Source: Rhodospira trueperi
GTDB lineage: Bacteria > Pseudomonadota > Alphaproteobacteria > Rhodospirillales > Rhodospirillaceae
Length of the DNA: 64,000 nt
Direction of reading: 5' to 3'
Assembly: GCF_900101965.1 (NCBI RefSeq)
Contig: NZ_FNAP01000008.1
Location: 1-64,000 of the forward strand
A program made the position numbers and the translations under genes. The notes under the pieces are model-generated. The model had not been told where the DNA came from. It saw only the letters and a program-made list of their open reading frames with translations, and did no database searches. Below, one piece after another: positions 38,622 through 48,341 of this stretch (its first letter is position 1; each line of letters starts with the position of its first letter).

Positions 38622-41228
38622 CTAGAAGCGGTCCATCAGGCGATCAAGATAATGGCGTTCCGGTACCGGCCGGTCGGACTGATTCGCACGGCGGCGCAGT
38701 TCGCGGAGGATCTCGTGGGCGCGCCGCGTTTCCGGCTCATCCGGAACCGTCACGCTGCCATCGTCCGCCCTGCCCCCCGGCCGGTTGAAGGGGTCGCGCC
38801 CCCCCAGGGGACGGGGGAACCCGGGCACGAGGCCCGGGCGCCCGGGCCTCATGCCCGGCATCGGCAACAGCGTGCCACCGCCCAACATCTGTCCCATCGC
38901 CTGCCCCTGTCCGTCGGTCAGCGCCTCCAGCGCCCGGCCCTGGGCCAGCGCCGCCGCATCCGTGTCGCCGGCCGACAGCGCCTGTTCGGCCTCGCGCATG
39001 GCCATGTCGGCCTCGCCGAGCGCCTCGGGAATCCGGTCCAGCATGTCGCCGACATCGGCCATGAGGTCTTCCAGGCTCCGGCGGATGTCCCGCTGCAGGA
39101 CCTGAAGCCGGCGGGTCTCCGCCGTTGGGGTGGGGGGGCTCTGATTGGACAGGGGCGCCTGTTCGCGGAACCACCGCTCCAGGGATTCCGCGTCCGGCGG
39201 CAGCCCTTCCGGCGGCCACGGGGCGGAGGGCCGGGGCTCGGCTCTCCGGGCCCCCTGTCGGAAGGTCTCGTCGAGCAGGCTGCCCTGGCGGGCCACGATC
39301 TCCCGCAGACGGGCCATCAGGTCGGCGGCCTGGGCCATCGCCCGCTGTTCCGCCGCCGTCGGCGGACGCGCCGATTCGAGGCGGCGCAGCATGTCCTCAA
39401 GCCGATCCAGCATGGCTCGCGCGGCCTCGTCGGCGCCCAGGTCGCTCAACTCCTCCATGCGATCCATCAAGGCCTCGATGTCTTGCGGGCTCATGAGGTC
39501 GGCGCCGTCGGGGATGGGCATCATCGGCAGGTCCGTGAGCGGCATCGAGTCGGCCATGGACTCCATCAGGCGGGCCATGGCCTCGCGGACGCGGTCGAGC
39601 GCCTGACGGATCTCCTCGGGGGGCGCGCCCCGGTCCAGGGCCTCGCGCAGGGCTCCGCGGGCGGCCTGGAGGTCCTGTCGGGTCAGGGCCAGCGTTCCGT
39701 CCTCTATGGCCAGGGCGAGCGACCACAGCAGGTCGAGGTCGGGCTCAAGCGCGATCCCCTCGTCGCGCAACGCCAGACGGGTCGAGGCGGCCTGGAGGGT
39801 CAGGTAAACGGCCAGGGACACATCATCGCCGGTTGCGTAATCCTTGGCCAACAGGGCCAGATCGACGGCGGTCTGAAACGCCTGATCGGGTCGGGTGACC
39901 AGCCCCCGACGCGCATCAAGAACCGCGCGCGCCAGCGGCTGCGTGAAGCGGCGGGACGGCAGGACGATGGAAACCGACTCGCTGATGCCCTCCTGACCGG
40001 CCGCGTCGGTGGCCCGCAGCTGCGCTGACACGGCGGTGCCGGCCCAGGGATGGCTGCTCAGATCGTGGGTCTCGAGTCGCGCCGTTCCGTCCCCGCCCGG
40101 TCTCAGGTTCACCACCGGGGCCGCGCCCAGGCGCTGGCCGCCGTCGGGGTGGACCTCCAGCACCGCCGTTTCGATCCCGTGATCGTCGGCCGCGCGATAT
40201 CCAATGGTCAGGCGGCCGCGCCCATCGCTGCGCGGAGCCTCCGTCCAGGCGATTCGGGGCGGGCTGTCGGCGAGGACTTGAACCGGCCGATCCAGCACGA
40301 TCCGGCCGCGCTGGGTCAGGCGGACGCGGGAGGTCTCGGCGGCCAGCGGGAGTTCGAGGCGTTGTCCGCCGTCTCCGGCGGTCTGAAGGGCGCGCGGGGC
40401 AGCGCCGTCCTCCAGATCCAACCGGGCCTGCCCGTGACCGCCGCGTAGCAGGGCCAACACGTTGGAGCCCGCTGGGACGGTCACCGGGTCCGCCTCGCGC
40501 GGCGCCGACCCCAATGGGGACGCGCCGGCTTCCATCATCAGCGGTGGCCGGCCGGTGTACTCGGGCGGTGTGATCCAGACCTGCGCCAGCACCGGCGCGG
40601 CCGGCGGCCCAAACTGAGGGACAAGGGCCCGCGCGACCCGTTGTGGGGCGTTGGGCCCGGCGGCGGCGGTGGCGGCGGCCAGCAGCAGAAGGGCGAGGAC
40701 GCGGGTGGCGCGGCGGTCTCGCGCCGCCAGTCCTGGGCGCGGCGGCGACACGCGCAAGGCGCGGGCACGGGCGCGCATGACCGCCTGGTGACGGCGCCAC
40801 AGGGCGCGGGAGGTCGGATTGTCAAGACCGAAGGCAAGGCGGTCGCGGCCGGATGTCAGGGGCCGGTGTCCCTCCGGTGTCGTCGATTCCAGGCGCGCCA
40901 CGGCCTCGGCGGTCGTCGGCGTGGCCCAGGTTCGGAGTCCCGCGCCTAGCGCCGCCAACACCGCCAGCCCCATCAGGGCCAGGGCTGCCAGATGGGGCCA
41001 GCCGGGGAGCAGCGGAAGCAGGCCGGACAGCAACAGCGCCAGGGCACCGCCGCACAGGGACGCGGCCGGCCAGAACTGGCGGCAGACGCGTTCCCAGGCC
41101 AGCGCGAGCCAGGACAGGACGACCCGGCTGTCGGCCGTCAGGCCGGGCATCGGTGCGCCTCCGCCATCCTCTCGAATGCGGGGCAGGGAGGCGCGGCGAT
41201 CCGCCTTGGGCTGCGGGGTCGGGTCCAT
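38622..41228 (-). CDS. TIGR02302/DUF4175 family membrane protein
   Basis: The 868-residue protein has two N-terminal membrane segments (about 50-90), a third near residue 185, a beta-rich middle, and a long helical C-terminal half rich in Met, Gln and Leu (about 450-720). The ending, RANQSDRPVPERHYLDRLMDRF, is the family's usual tail. TIGR02302 proteins are found in alphaproteobacteria; function is unknown. ATG 41228 is used. The long coiled-coil tail suggests a periplasmic or scaffold role, as inference only. Confidence 0.9.
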   Translation of the reverse strand: MDPTPQPKADRRASLPRIREDGGGAPMPGLTADSRVVLSWLALAWERVCRQFWPAASLCGGALALLLSGLLPLLPGWPHLAALALMGLAVLAALGAGLRTWATPTTAEAVARLESTTPEGHRPLTSGRDRLAFGLDNPTSRALWRRHQAVMRARARALRVSPPRPGLAARDRRATRVLALLLLAAATAAAGPNAPQRVARALVPQFGPPAAPVLAQVWITPPEYTGRPPLMMEAGASPLGSAPREADPVTVPAGSNVLALLRGGHGQARLDLEDGAAPRALQTAGDGGQRLELPLAAETSRVRLTQRGRIVLDRPVQVLADSPPRIAWTEAPRSDGRGRLTIGYRAADDHGIETAVLEVHPDGGQRLGAAPVVNLRPGGDGTARLETHDLSSHPWAGTAVSAQLRATDAAGQEGISESVSIVLPSRRFTQPLARAVLDARRGLVTRPDQAFQTAVDLALLAKDYATGDDVSLAVYLTLQAASTRLALRDEGIALEPDLDLLWSLALAIEDGTLALTRQDLQAARGALREALDRGAPPEEIRQALDRVREAMARLMESMADSMPLTDLPMMPIPDGADLMSPQDIEALMDRMEELSDLGADEAARAMLDRLEDMLRRLESARPPTAAEQRAMAQAADLMARLREIVARQGSLLDETFRQGARRAEPRPSAPWPPEGLPPDAESLERWFREQAPLSNQSPPTPTAETRRLQVLQRDIRRSLEDLMADVGDMLDRIPEALGEADMAMREAEQALSAGDTDAAALAQGRALEALTDGQGQAMGQMLGGGTLLPMPGMRPGRPGLVPGFPRPLGGRDPFNRPGGRADDGSVTVPDEPETRRAHEILRELRRRANQSDRPVPERHYLDRLMDRF

Positions 41229-42148
41229 GGGCCAGCATATGGCCACGCTTTGCCGATTCGTCCATGGTTTCGGGCATGCTTTTGGGCGGGGGCGCGAACG
41301 GTTTGTGGGTCAGTATTGTTGCGGGTGCGTATCAGACGGCGTTGGCCGGGACGCGGCGCCCTTTCCACGACGACTCCGCCCTTGGCGGCGGGGTCATCGC
41401 TGTGCAGGGAAAATCGAGCTAAATTCAATCATTCTGGGAAACTCGTTGCGCTGTGGGATCGTGTTCGCATCCGTGGGAGCCGCTTGGCAGAATCAGGTCC
41501 CAAGTGGCGGAAATAAAACAGGAACGAGGTTCACGAGTCGTCCGATCTGGGAAGTCGCGGGTTACGAATCCAACATCTTGAGGGCAGTCCGGCGCGAGAC
41601 GCTTTATATGGCGTCAATCCCCAAAGAATTCGCCATGTTCCTGTTTCGATCACGTTGCCTGAAGGGAAGGGCGGGGGTAGTCTCGCATGCATCAACTGGA
41701 GTGATCGGCAAGCGAAACAGACGCTGGGCTCATTGTTCCCTTGCGAACCACTCTGCGTTGTTGGTGAGAAGCTTGAGTGTGGCGATCGTGTTGCGGTGTT
41801 GTTGTTTCTTTTCTGGTTTTTCTCGCGGTTTTATTTGTTTGTTTCGGTTTAATTTCAAGTTTGTTTATCTGTTCAGGCTGGGTGGCGTCGCCGGTTCCGA
41901 GGTGACGGGCATCGGTTTTGTCCTTGATGGTGCGTACAGAGGCAAGGCAAGGTCTGAACGGTTCACGAATAACTGAGAGTGTATGGGGCGGGCTCGCCGG
42001 TCACGGGGCGGACCCGGGCAGGGGGTCTTTGTAACGGGTCGGTGACAACCGAGGGGCGCGCGGAATCGCTGAGTCACGGCCGAAAGACCAATGGAATCGG
42101 GATGCCGTCTGGACGTCCCGGTCAGTCAGGCGAGGGATAAACGTCACC
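41229..42148. promoter_or_regulatory. long dnaA leader region, possible replication-control site
   Basis: This 920-base region has no plausible gene. It holds at least seven GANTC sites (41372, 41490, 41535, 41566, 42063, 42071 and 42094), three within 36 bases just before dnaA, a T-rich block at 41791-41875, and an imperfect hairpin (41480-41507). No perfect DnaA box was found by eye. It may combine the dnaA promoter with an AT-rich melting region. rpsT, often upstream of dnaA in relatives, is absent. Confidence 0.5.
42063..42098. promoter_or_regulatory. cluster of three GANTC methylation sites before dnaA
   Basis: GAATC (42063), GAGTC (42071) and GAATC (42094) lie 51-86 bases before the dnaA start. 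In Caulobacter, CcrM methylation of GANTC in the dnaA promoter raises its expression. The presence of a CcrM gene later in this window makes the same control plausible. Confidence 0.6.
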
Positions 42149-43639
42149 GTGTCGGACATGGACATCAGTGAACTGTGGGAGCGTGTGCGCCGGCAATTGA
42201 GGCGCGAATTCGGTCCGGCTGCATACAATAGCTGGGTGCGGCCGATGACGGTCTCCTCCCGCGATGACAGGGAAGTGACACTCGGCCTGCCGACGCGCTT
42301 CATGCGCGACTGGGTCATGACGCATTACGCGGATCGGATTCGCGACCTGTGGTCGGGGTCCGATCCGGGCGGGCGGTCGCTGATCTTCGAAGTGAGCCCG
42401 TCCGTTCAGGACGACATCGGACTTGTCGCCGTCTCGGATCCGGACGCGGTCGCGGATGATGCGCTGGATGGCGCTGGCCGCGCCAACGGTGCCGCGCGCG
42501 GTCGCGGGAACGGGAACGGGAACGGCAACGGCGGAACCCGGTGGAGCGCCGACACCGACTCGCCGGCGCGGCCGACGCTGGGGGCCAGCGTGGTGGATCG
42601 CGGCGCGGGCGAGGTGTTTTCCGCGCCGCTGGATCCCCGTTTCACCTTTGATCGCTTCGTGACCGGCAAGCCGAACGAGTTCGCCTACGCAGCCGCCAAG
42701 CGTGTGGCCGATTCGGAACACGTCCCCTTCAACCCGCTGTTCCTGTACGGCGGGGTCGGCCTGGGCAAAACCCACCTGATGCATGCCATCGCCCACCGGA
42801 TTCGCGAGTCCCATCCGCACCGCCGCGTCGCCTACCTGTCGGCGGAAAAGTTCATGTACAGCTTCATCCGCGCGCTGCGGATGCAGGACACGATTTCGTT
42901 TAAGGAGCAGTTCCGCTCCGTCGATGTGCTGATGATCGACGATGTGCAGTTCATCAGTGGCAAGGAATCCACCCAGGAAGAGTTCTTCCACACCTTCAAT
43001 GCGCTGGTGGACCAGGGCCGGCAGATCGTGCTGTCGGCCGACAAGTCGCCCAACGATCTGGAGGAGATCGGCAACCGGCTGCGTTCTCGGCTCGCCATGG
43101 GGCTGGTGGCTGACCTGCACCCCACGACCTACGAACTGCGCCTCGCCATTCTGGCGTCGAAGACCGAGCATCTGGGCGCCGACGTGCCGCCCAAGGTGCT
43201 GGAGTTCATCGCCCACAAGATCGTTTCCAACGGTCGCGAGGTGGAGGGTGCCCTGACCCGTCTCGTCGCCCATTCCCAGCTTGTGGGGCGGCCGATCACC
43301 CTGGAGGCCACGCGGGAGGTGCTGCACGACCTGTTGCGCACCCACGACCGCCGCCTGACCATCGAGGAAATCCAGAAAAAGGTGGCGGAACATTACAACG
43401 TGCGCGTCGCCGACATGTCCTCGGCCCGGCGCAGCCGCGCCGTCGCCCGCCCCCGGCAGGTCGCCATGTACCTGTCCAAGCAGCTGACCCAGCGCTCGCT
43501 GCCCGAGATTGGGCGCAAGTTCGGCGGCCGCGACCACACCACGGTCATGCACGCGGTCAAGAAGATCGAGGAATTGAGCCAAACCGACGCCGCCTTCGCC
43601 GAGGACGTGGACCTGCTGCGCCGCATGCTGGAGAGTTGA
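42149..43639 (+). CDS. dnaA: chromosomal replication initiator protein DnaA
   Basis: The 496-residue AAA+ protein opens the replication origin. Domain I (about 1-85) interacts with helicase; domain II carries a glycine-asparagine repeat (RGNGNGNGNGG); domain III has Walker A GGVGLGKTHL and Walker B MIDDVQF; domain IV ends with GGRDHTTVMHAV, the DNA-binding signature. GTG 42149 is used; an ATG three codons later is possible. GAGGG lies 14 bases upstream. Confidence 0.98.
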   Translation: MSDMDISELWERVRRQLRREFGPAAYNSWVRPMTVSSRDDREVTLGLPTRFMRDWVMTHYADRIRDLWSGSDPGGRSLIFEVSPSVQDDIGLVAVSDPDAVADDALDGAGRANGAARGRGNGNGNGNGGTRWSADTDSPARPTLGASVVDRGAGEVFSAPLDPRFTFDRFVTGKPNEFAYAAAKRVADSEHVPFNPLFLYGGVGLGKTHLMHAIAHRIRESHPHRRVAYLSAEKFMYSFIRALRMQDTISFKEQFRSVDVLMIDDVQFISGKESTQEEFFHTFNALVDQGRQIVLSADKSPNDLEEIGNRLRSRLAMGLVADLHPTTYELRLAILASKTEHLGADVPPKVLEFIAHKIVSNGREVEGALTRLVAHSQLVGRPITLEATREVLHDLLRTHDRRLTIEEIQKKVAEHYNVRVADMSSARRSRAVARPRQVAMYLSKQLTQRSLPEIGRKFGGRDHTTVMHAVKKIEELSQTDAAFAEDVDLLRRMLES

Positions 43640-43671
43640 GGGGGGCGGGGAGCGTGAGGACCCAGGCGCGG

Positions 43672-43900
43672 TCATTGCGAGGAGCGCAGCCCGTCGGGCG
43701 GAGTCGGGACGACGCCCCAGTCCGCCGGATGTGCGTTTCGGGACGGCGGGTTGCGCCTTCGGCGCGAACCCACCCTGCGGATCGCGCGAACGTTGGGCCA
43801 TGCAAAACCTTGTAGGGCGGGTTCGCCCCGCAGAGCGGGGCAATCCGCCGCGAAGAGCGCCGCATGCGGCGGGTTGCGCCTTCGGCGCGAACCCACCCTA
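43672..43900. repeat. cluster of dispersed palindromic repeats
   Basis: Two perfect 33-base direct copies (43744-43776 and 43867-43899) each contain the hairpin GGGTTGCGCC-TTC-GGCGCGAACCC. Between them, 43812-43849 holds a related unit (TAGGGCGGGTT then CCGCAGAGCGGGG and CCGCC). CATTGCGAGGAGCGCAG at 43673-43689 matches another intergenic repeat style. Such units are dispersed in GC-rich proteobacterial chromosomes and here separate convergent dnaA and mutS. Confidence 0.8.
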
Positions 43901-43905
43901 AGTGG

Positions 43906-46590
43906 TTATGATCCGTCCGCCATCCCCTTCAACCGGTACAGCGCCTCCAGCGCCTCGCGTGGGGTGAGGTCGTCCGGATTGATCTCGGCCAGGGCGGCCT
44001 CCAGCGGAGACGGGCCGGCTGGGGCCGGGGCCTCGGCCGGCGCCGGTTGCTTCGCGGCGGCGAACAGCGGCAGGTCCTCGATCAGGCGGGCCGGGCTCGG
44101 CGCCCCCTCCATTCCGCTTTCCAGGCGTTTCAGCACCGCGTCCGCCCGCTCCAGCACTGGCCCCGGCAGCCCGGCCAGCCGCGCCACATGGATGCCGTAG
44201 GAGCGGTCGGCCACCCCTGGCGCCACCTCGTGCAGGAACACGATGCCGTCGTTCCACTCCCGCACCCGCATGGTGTGGCACGATAGCCCGTCCAGCCGCT
44301 CGGCCAGCGCCGTCAGTTCGTGATAGTGCGTGGCGAACAGCGCCCGGCAGCGGTTGGAGTCGTGCAGGTGCTCCAGCGTGGCCCAGGCGATGGCCAAGCC
44401 GTCGTAGGTCGCCGTGCCGCGCCCGATCTCGTCCAGGATCACGAGCGACCGTTCGGTCGCTTGGTTGAGGATGGCCGCCGTCTCCACCATCTCCACCATG
44501 AATGTCGAGCGCCCGCGCGCCAGATCGTCGGCGGCGCCGACGCGGCTGAACAGGCGGTCCACCACGCCCACATGGGCCGACTCCGCCGGCACGAAAGCGC
44601 CCATCTGGGCCAGGAGGACGATCAGCGCGTTCTGGCGCAGAAAGGTGGACTTGCCGGCCATGTTGGGGCCGGTCACCAGCCACAGCCGCGACCCTTCGCC
44701 CAGGTCGCAGGCGTTGCCGACGAAGCCGCCGGCCTGCTCGCCCTCCAGCGCCGCCTCGACCACCGGGTGGCGCCCCCCTGACACGGCGAACGAGCGCGAC
44801 TCGTCCACATGGGGGCGGGTGTAGCGGCGCGCCTCCGCCAAATCGGCCAGCCCGGCCAGCACGTCGAGCGTCGCCAGCGCGCGCGCGGCCTGGGCGATGG
44901 GATCGGCGCGCGCCGTCACCTCGGCCACCAGATCGGCGAACAGGTCGAGTTCCAGGGCCAGCGCCTTGTCGCCGGCGCCGCGCAGCTTGTTCTCCAGGTC
45001 GGACAGTTCCACCGTGGTGAAGCGCGCCGCGTTGGCCATGGTCTGGCGGTGGATGAACCCGGAGTCGGGCGCCATCAGCTTGTCGGCATGGCGCGACGGC
45101 ACCTCGACGAAATAGCCGATGACGTTGTTGTGCTTGACCTTCAAGGCACCGATGCCGGTCTCGTCGGACAGCCGCGCCTGAAGGGCGGCGATGTGGCGGC
45201 GGCTCTCGTCCTTCAGGGTGCGGAGTTCGTCGAGGCCGGCGTGATACCCCGGGGCGATGAAGCCGCCGTCGCGCGCCAGCAACGGCGGATCCGAGGTCAG
45301 CGCCCGCGCCAGTCGGTCCACCAACGCCGCGTGTTCGCCCAGGTCGCGCATCTGCCCGGCCAGCAGATCGGGCAGCAGGCCGCGCAGGCCTTCGTCTAGG
45401 TCGGCGCGCAGCCCGGGGATTTCGGCCAGGGCGTCCTTCAGCATGGCCAGATCGCGCGGCCCGCCACGCTCCAGCGCCAGCCGGGACAGGGCGCGCTCCA
45501 CGTCCGGTACCCGGCGCAGGCGCTCCCTCAGGGCCTCGCGCGGTCCCGGGGCGTCCACCAGGGCGGCCACCGCGTCGAGCCGCGCGCCGATGGCCGCCGG
45601 ATCGGTCAGGGGCGCGGCCAGCCAGCGTTCCAGCAGGCGCGCGCCGGCCCCGGTCAGGGTGCGGTCGATGACCGCCAGCAGCGAGCCCCGGCGCTCGCCC
45701 GCCAGGGTGCGGGTGAGTTCCAGGTTGCGCCGGGTGGCGGCGTCGATCTCCAGGTGGCTGCCCTCGGCCACGCGACGCGGCGGGTCGAGCCGGGGCAGGC
45801 GGCCCTTCTGTGTGGCCTCGACATAGTCCACCAGGGCGCCCGCCGCCGCCAGTTCGGGCCGGCCGAAGGCCCCGAAGGCGTCCAGGGCCTCGACGGCGAA
45901 GGCTGCCTTCAGGCGCCGCTCTCCGCCCTGGACGGTGAACCGCGCCGCCGGCAGCGGCGACAGCGCGCTCTTCCACTCGCCCCAGGTCTCGTACAGGTCG
46001 GGCCGCTCCAGCAGGCGGTCGGGAACCAGAATCTCGCCGGGGGTCAGTTCCGCGAGCGCGGCGCCCAGCCGGCGTGCGTCCACCGGGCGCACGGCGAAGG
46101 CGCCGGTGGAGATCTCCACCCAGGCCAGGGCCAAGGCACCGCCGGCCTCCGCCACGCAGGCCAGATAGTTGTGCCCGCGCGGGTCCAGCAGGCCGTCCTC
46201 GGTGATCGTGCCGGGCGTCACCACGCGGATGACATCGCGTTTCACGACGGCCTTGTACCCGCGCTTCTTGGCCTCGGCCGGGTCCTCCATCTGCTCGCAG
46301 ATGGCCACCTTGCGCCCCGACGCGATCAGCTTCGAAAGGTAGCTTTCATGCGAATGCACCGGCACGCCGCACATGGGGATGTCGTCGCCCTGGTGCTTGC
46401 CGCGCTTGGTCAGGGCGATGTTGAGGATCTCGGCGGCGGCGACGGCGTCGTCGAAGAACAGCTCGTAGAAATCGCCCATGCGGTAGAACAGCAGGCAGTC
46501 CGCGTGCGCCGCCTTGATCTCCAGGTATTGCGCCATCATGGGGGTGATGGTCTCGGCGTCGGGCGGCGCGGTGGACGATGGTTCGGTCAT
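43906..46590 (-). CDS. mutS: DNA mismatch repair protein MutS
   Basis: The 894-residue ATPase recognises mismatches. The mismatch-binding [15 protein letters not shown] (Phe and Glu) lies near residue 35; core and clamp domains follow, then ATPase motifs [41 protein letters not shown] and FATHYHELT. The tail (about 810-894) is Pro/Ala-rich then helical, as in normal MutS. A very long open frame on the same strand in another phase is a composition artefact. Confidence 0.98.
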   Translation of the reverse strand: MTEPSSTAPPDAETITPMMAQYLEIKAAHADCLLFYRMGDFYELFFDDAVAAAEILNIALTKRGKHQGDDIPMCGVPVHSHESYLSKLIASGRKVAICEQMEDPAEAKKRGYKAVVKRDVIRVVTPGTITEDGLLDPRGHNYLACVAEAGGALALAWVEISTGAFAVRPVDARRLGAALAELTPGEILVPDRLLERPDLYETWGEWKSALSPLPAARFTVQGGERRLKAAFAVEALDAFGAFGRPELAAAGALVDYVEATQKGRLPRLDPPRRVAEGSHLEIDAATRRNLELTRTLAGERRGSLLAVIDRTLTGAGARLLERWLAAPLTDPAAIGARLDAVAALVDAPGPREALRERLRRVPDVERALSRLALERGGPRDLAMLKDALAEIPGLRADLDEGLRGLLPDLLAGQMRDLGEHAALVDRLARALTSDPPLLARDGGFIAPGYHAGLDELRTLKDESRRHIAALQARLSDETGIGALKVKHNNVIGYFVEVPSRHADKLMAPDSGFIHRQTMANAARFTTVELSDLENKLRGAGDKALALELDLFADLVAEVTARADPIAQAARALATLDVLAGLADLAEARRYTRPHVDESRSFAVSGGRHPVVEAALEGEQAGGFVGNACDLGEGSRLWLVTGPNMAGKSTFLRQNALIVLLAQMGAFVPAESAHVGVVDRLFSRVGAADDLARGRSTFMVEMVETAAILNQATERSLVILDEIGRGTATYDGLAIAWATLEHLHDSNRCRALFATHYHELTALAERLDGLSCHTMRVREWNDGIVFLHEVAPGVADRSYGIHVARLAGLPGPVLERADAVLKRLESGMEGAPSPARLIEDLPLFAAAKQPAPAEAPAPAGPSPLEAALAEINPDDLTPREALEALYRLKGMADGS

Positions 46591-46660
46591 GGCGATCAGG
46601 AATTCGGAGAAAGCAACAGGGGCAACGACAGTGAAACGGGCCCACGGTGTTCCGGGCTTT

Positions 46661-46918
46661 CTAACGGATCAGGGCTTTCAGGGTTTCATCGATGCGCTCG
46701 CGCCAGCCCGGTCCCTGGGCCTGGAAGTGCCTGACCACGTCCACGCGGAGATCAAGGGACACCGGGACCTTGTCCGCGGCGGTGTCCGCATGCGTGGCCG
46801 TGGCGCCGGTCTTCGGAAAGGCCGCGCGCACCGCCTCGGGCAACGCCGACGCCGGTTTCGAGCGCGCGAAGTCCGCTTCCGTCCATTCCGGATTGTCCGG
46901 ATCATCGATTTTTGACAT
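46661..46918 (-). CDS. brnA: BrnA-like antitoxin
   Basis: The 85-residue protein starts [24 protein letters not shown], the usual BrnA beginning, and ends with [28 protein letters not shown], a ribbon-helix-helix. It should neutralise BrnT and repress its own operon. It overlaps brnT by 17 bases. mutS begins 70 bases downstream on the same strand, so antitoxin and mismatch repair may share transcription. Confidence 0.88.
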   Translation of the reverse strand: MSKIDDPDNPEWTEADFARSKPASALPEAVRAAFPKTGATATHADTAADKVPVSLDLRVDVVRHFQAQGPGWRERIDETLKALIR

Positions 46919-47165
46919 GGCGCCGGATTTCCCTGTCGTGAGCGCGGCGGAGACTGATGACGCGACCCGTGTCGTTCCTGAGCGTGAAGGCAAGGGCATA
47001 CATCTCCCCGTCGATCAGACCCCAGGCCCGAAACCTTGGTTCGCCGGAATCTCGGCGGTCATCGTCAACGAACCGAAGGATCTCCATATCGGCCGCGCGC
47101 GCCAGTGAATTGCCGTGCTTGGCGTGATTGGATCGGTCCTTCCGGTCATCGAACTCAATCTCCAT
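46902..47165 (-). CDS. brnT: BrnT-like ribonuclease toxin
   Basis: The 87-residue DUF497 protein matches BrnT toxins, RNases of the RelE fold: it begins MEIEFDDRKDRSNHAKHG and ends with [15 protein letters not shown]. In known BrnTA pairs (Brucella) toxin precedes antitoxin, as here. The gene begins 55 bases after the tsaD stop on the same strand. Residues R and H of the catalytic region look intact. Confidence 0.88.
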   Translation of the reverse strand: MEIEFDDRKDRSNHAKHGNSLARAADMEILRFVDDDRRDSGEPRFRAWGLIDGEMYALAFTLRNDTGRVISLRRAHDREIRRHVKNR

Positions 47166-47220
47166 GCCCTCAAGGGTATCATACCGGCGCCCGGTTATGC
47201 GCCCGCAGTGATGCGGTCCC

Positions 47221-48285
47221 CTACGCCTTCACCCCCGCCCCCGCGCGTTTCGGCGCGTCTGGGTCGAGCGGCCAGCGCGGGCGCGGCCGGAAGTCGAGCG
47301 GGTCGCTCAGCCCCAGGCGCAGCCGTTCCAGGCCGGCCCAGGCCACCATGGCGGCATTGTCGGTGCACAGCGCCGGGGCGGGAGCGACGAAGCGCCACCC
47401 CCGTGTGTCGCACAGTCCGGTCAGGGCGGCGCGCAATGTCTGGTTCGCGGCCACGCCGCCGGCCACGACCAGGGTCGGTGCCGGTTCCGAGTCGCCCGCC
47501 TCGTCCATCATCGTCATGGCGTGTCCGGCCCTGTTCACCAGGACGTCGGTCACCGCGCCCTGCACCCCGGCGGCCAGATCGGCGAGGTCGCGGTCGGACA
47601 GCGGGCCGGGCGGCAGCGTCTCCAGCGCGTGGCGCGTGGCGGTCTTCAGACCCGAGAACGAGAAGTCGCAGCCCGGTCGTCCCACCATCGGCCGGGGCAG
47701 GGCGAAGCGCGCCGCATCGCCGCCTTGGGCCGCCCGTTCCAGCGCCGGCCCGCCGGGATGGCCCAGGCCCATCATCTTGGCGGTCTTGTCGAGGCACTCT
47801 CCCGCCGCGTCGTCCACGGTCGTCCCCAGACGCCGGTAATCGCCGACCCCGCGGACCGCCAGAAGCTGGCAATGCCCGCCCGAGACCAGCAGCAGCAGGT
47901 AGGGGAACGCCACGTCGTCCGTCAGGCGCGCGGTCAGGGCGTGCGCCTCCAGGTGATTGACCGCCAGAAACGGCCGGCCCGTGGCCAGCGCCAGTGCCTT
48001 GGCCGTCATGACGCCGACGATGACGCCGCCGATCAGGCCGGGACCGCCCGTGGCGGCCACGCCGTCCACATCGGTCAGCCCGATCCCCGCCTCTTCCAGG
48101 GCTCCGGCCACCAGCCGGTCGAGGTGGCCCAGATGGGCGCGCGCGGCGATCTCCGGCACCACACCCCCATAGGGCCGGTGGGCGTCGTGCTGGGACAGCA
48201 GCCGCTGGGCGCGCACGCGACGGGAGTCGTCCACCACGGCGGCGGCCGTCTCGTCGCAACTTGTTTCAAAGCCGAGAACGATCAT
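47221..48285 (-). CDS. tsaD: tRNA N6-adenosine threonylcarbamoyltransferase TsaD
   Basis: The 354-residue enzyme transfers the threonylcarbamoyl group to A37 of ANN-decoding tRNAs with TsaB and TsaE. It has the ASKHA phosphate loop [13 protein letters not shown], metal ligands in [17 protein letters not shown], and SFSGLKTA. Length is normal. It is divergent from hemC with 56 bases between. Confidence 0.97.
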   Translation of the reverse strand: MIVLGFETSCDETAAAVVDDSRRVRAQRLLSQHDAHRPYGGVVPEIAARAHLGHLDRLVAGALEEAGIGLTDVDGVAATGGPGLIGGVIVGVMTAKALALATGRPFLAVNHLEAHALTARLTDDVAFPYLLLLVSGGHCQLLAVRGVGDYRRLGTTVDDAAGECLDKTAKMMGLGHPGGPALERAAQGGDAARFALPRPMVGRPGCDFSFSGLKTATRHALETLPPGPLSDRDLADLAAGVQGAVTDVLVNRAGHAMTMMDEAGDSEPAPTLVVAGGVAANQTLRAALTGLCDTRGWRFVAPAPALCTDNAAMVAWAGLERLRLGLSDPLDFRPRPRWPLDPDAPKRAGAGVKA

Positions 48286-48341
48286 GGGGGCTAGAAATAG
48301 GGCTTTGCAGAGCGAAGATCACCCCTTACAAACCTGCACCC

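Noticed and set aside
41229-42148. rpsT upstream of dnaA
   Set aside because: No Lys/Ala-rich frame of about 88 codons with the S20 pattern was found.
43898-45976. 692-codon open frame in another phase inside mutS
   Set aside because: Pro/Arg/Gly-rich composition artefact of GC-rich DNA. mutS is intact over it.
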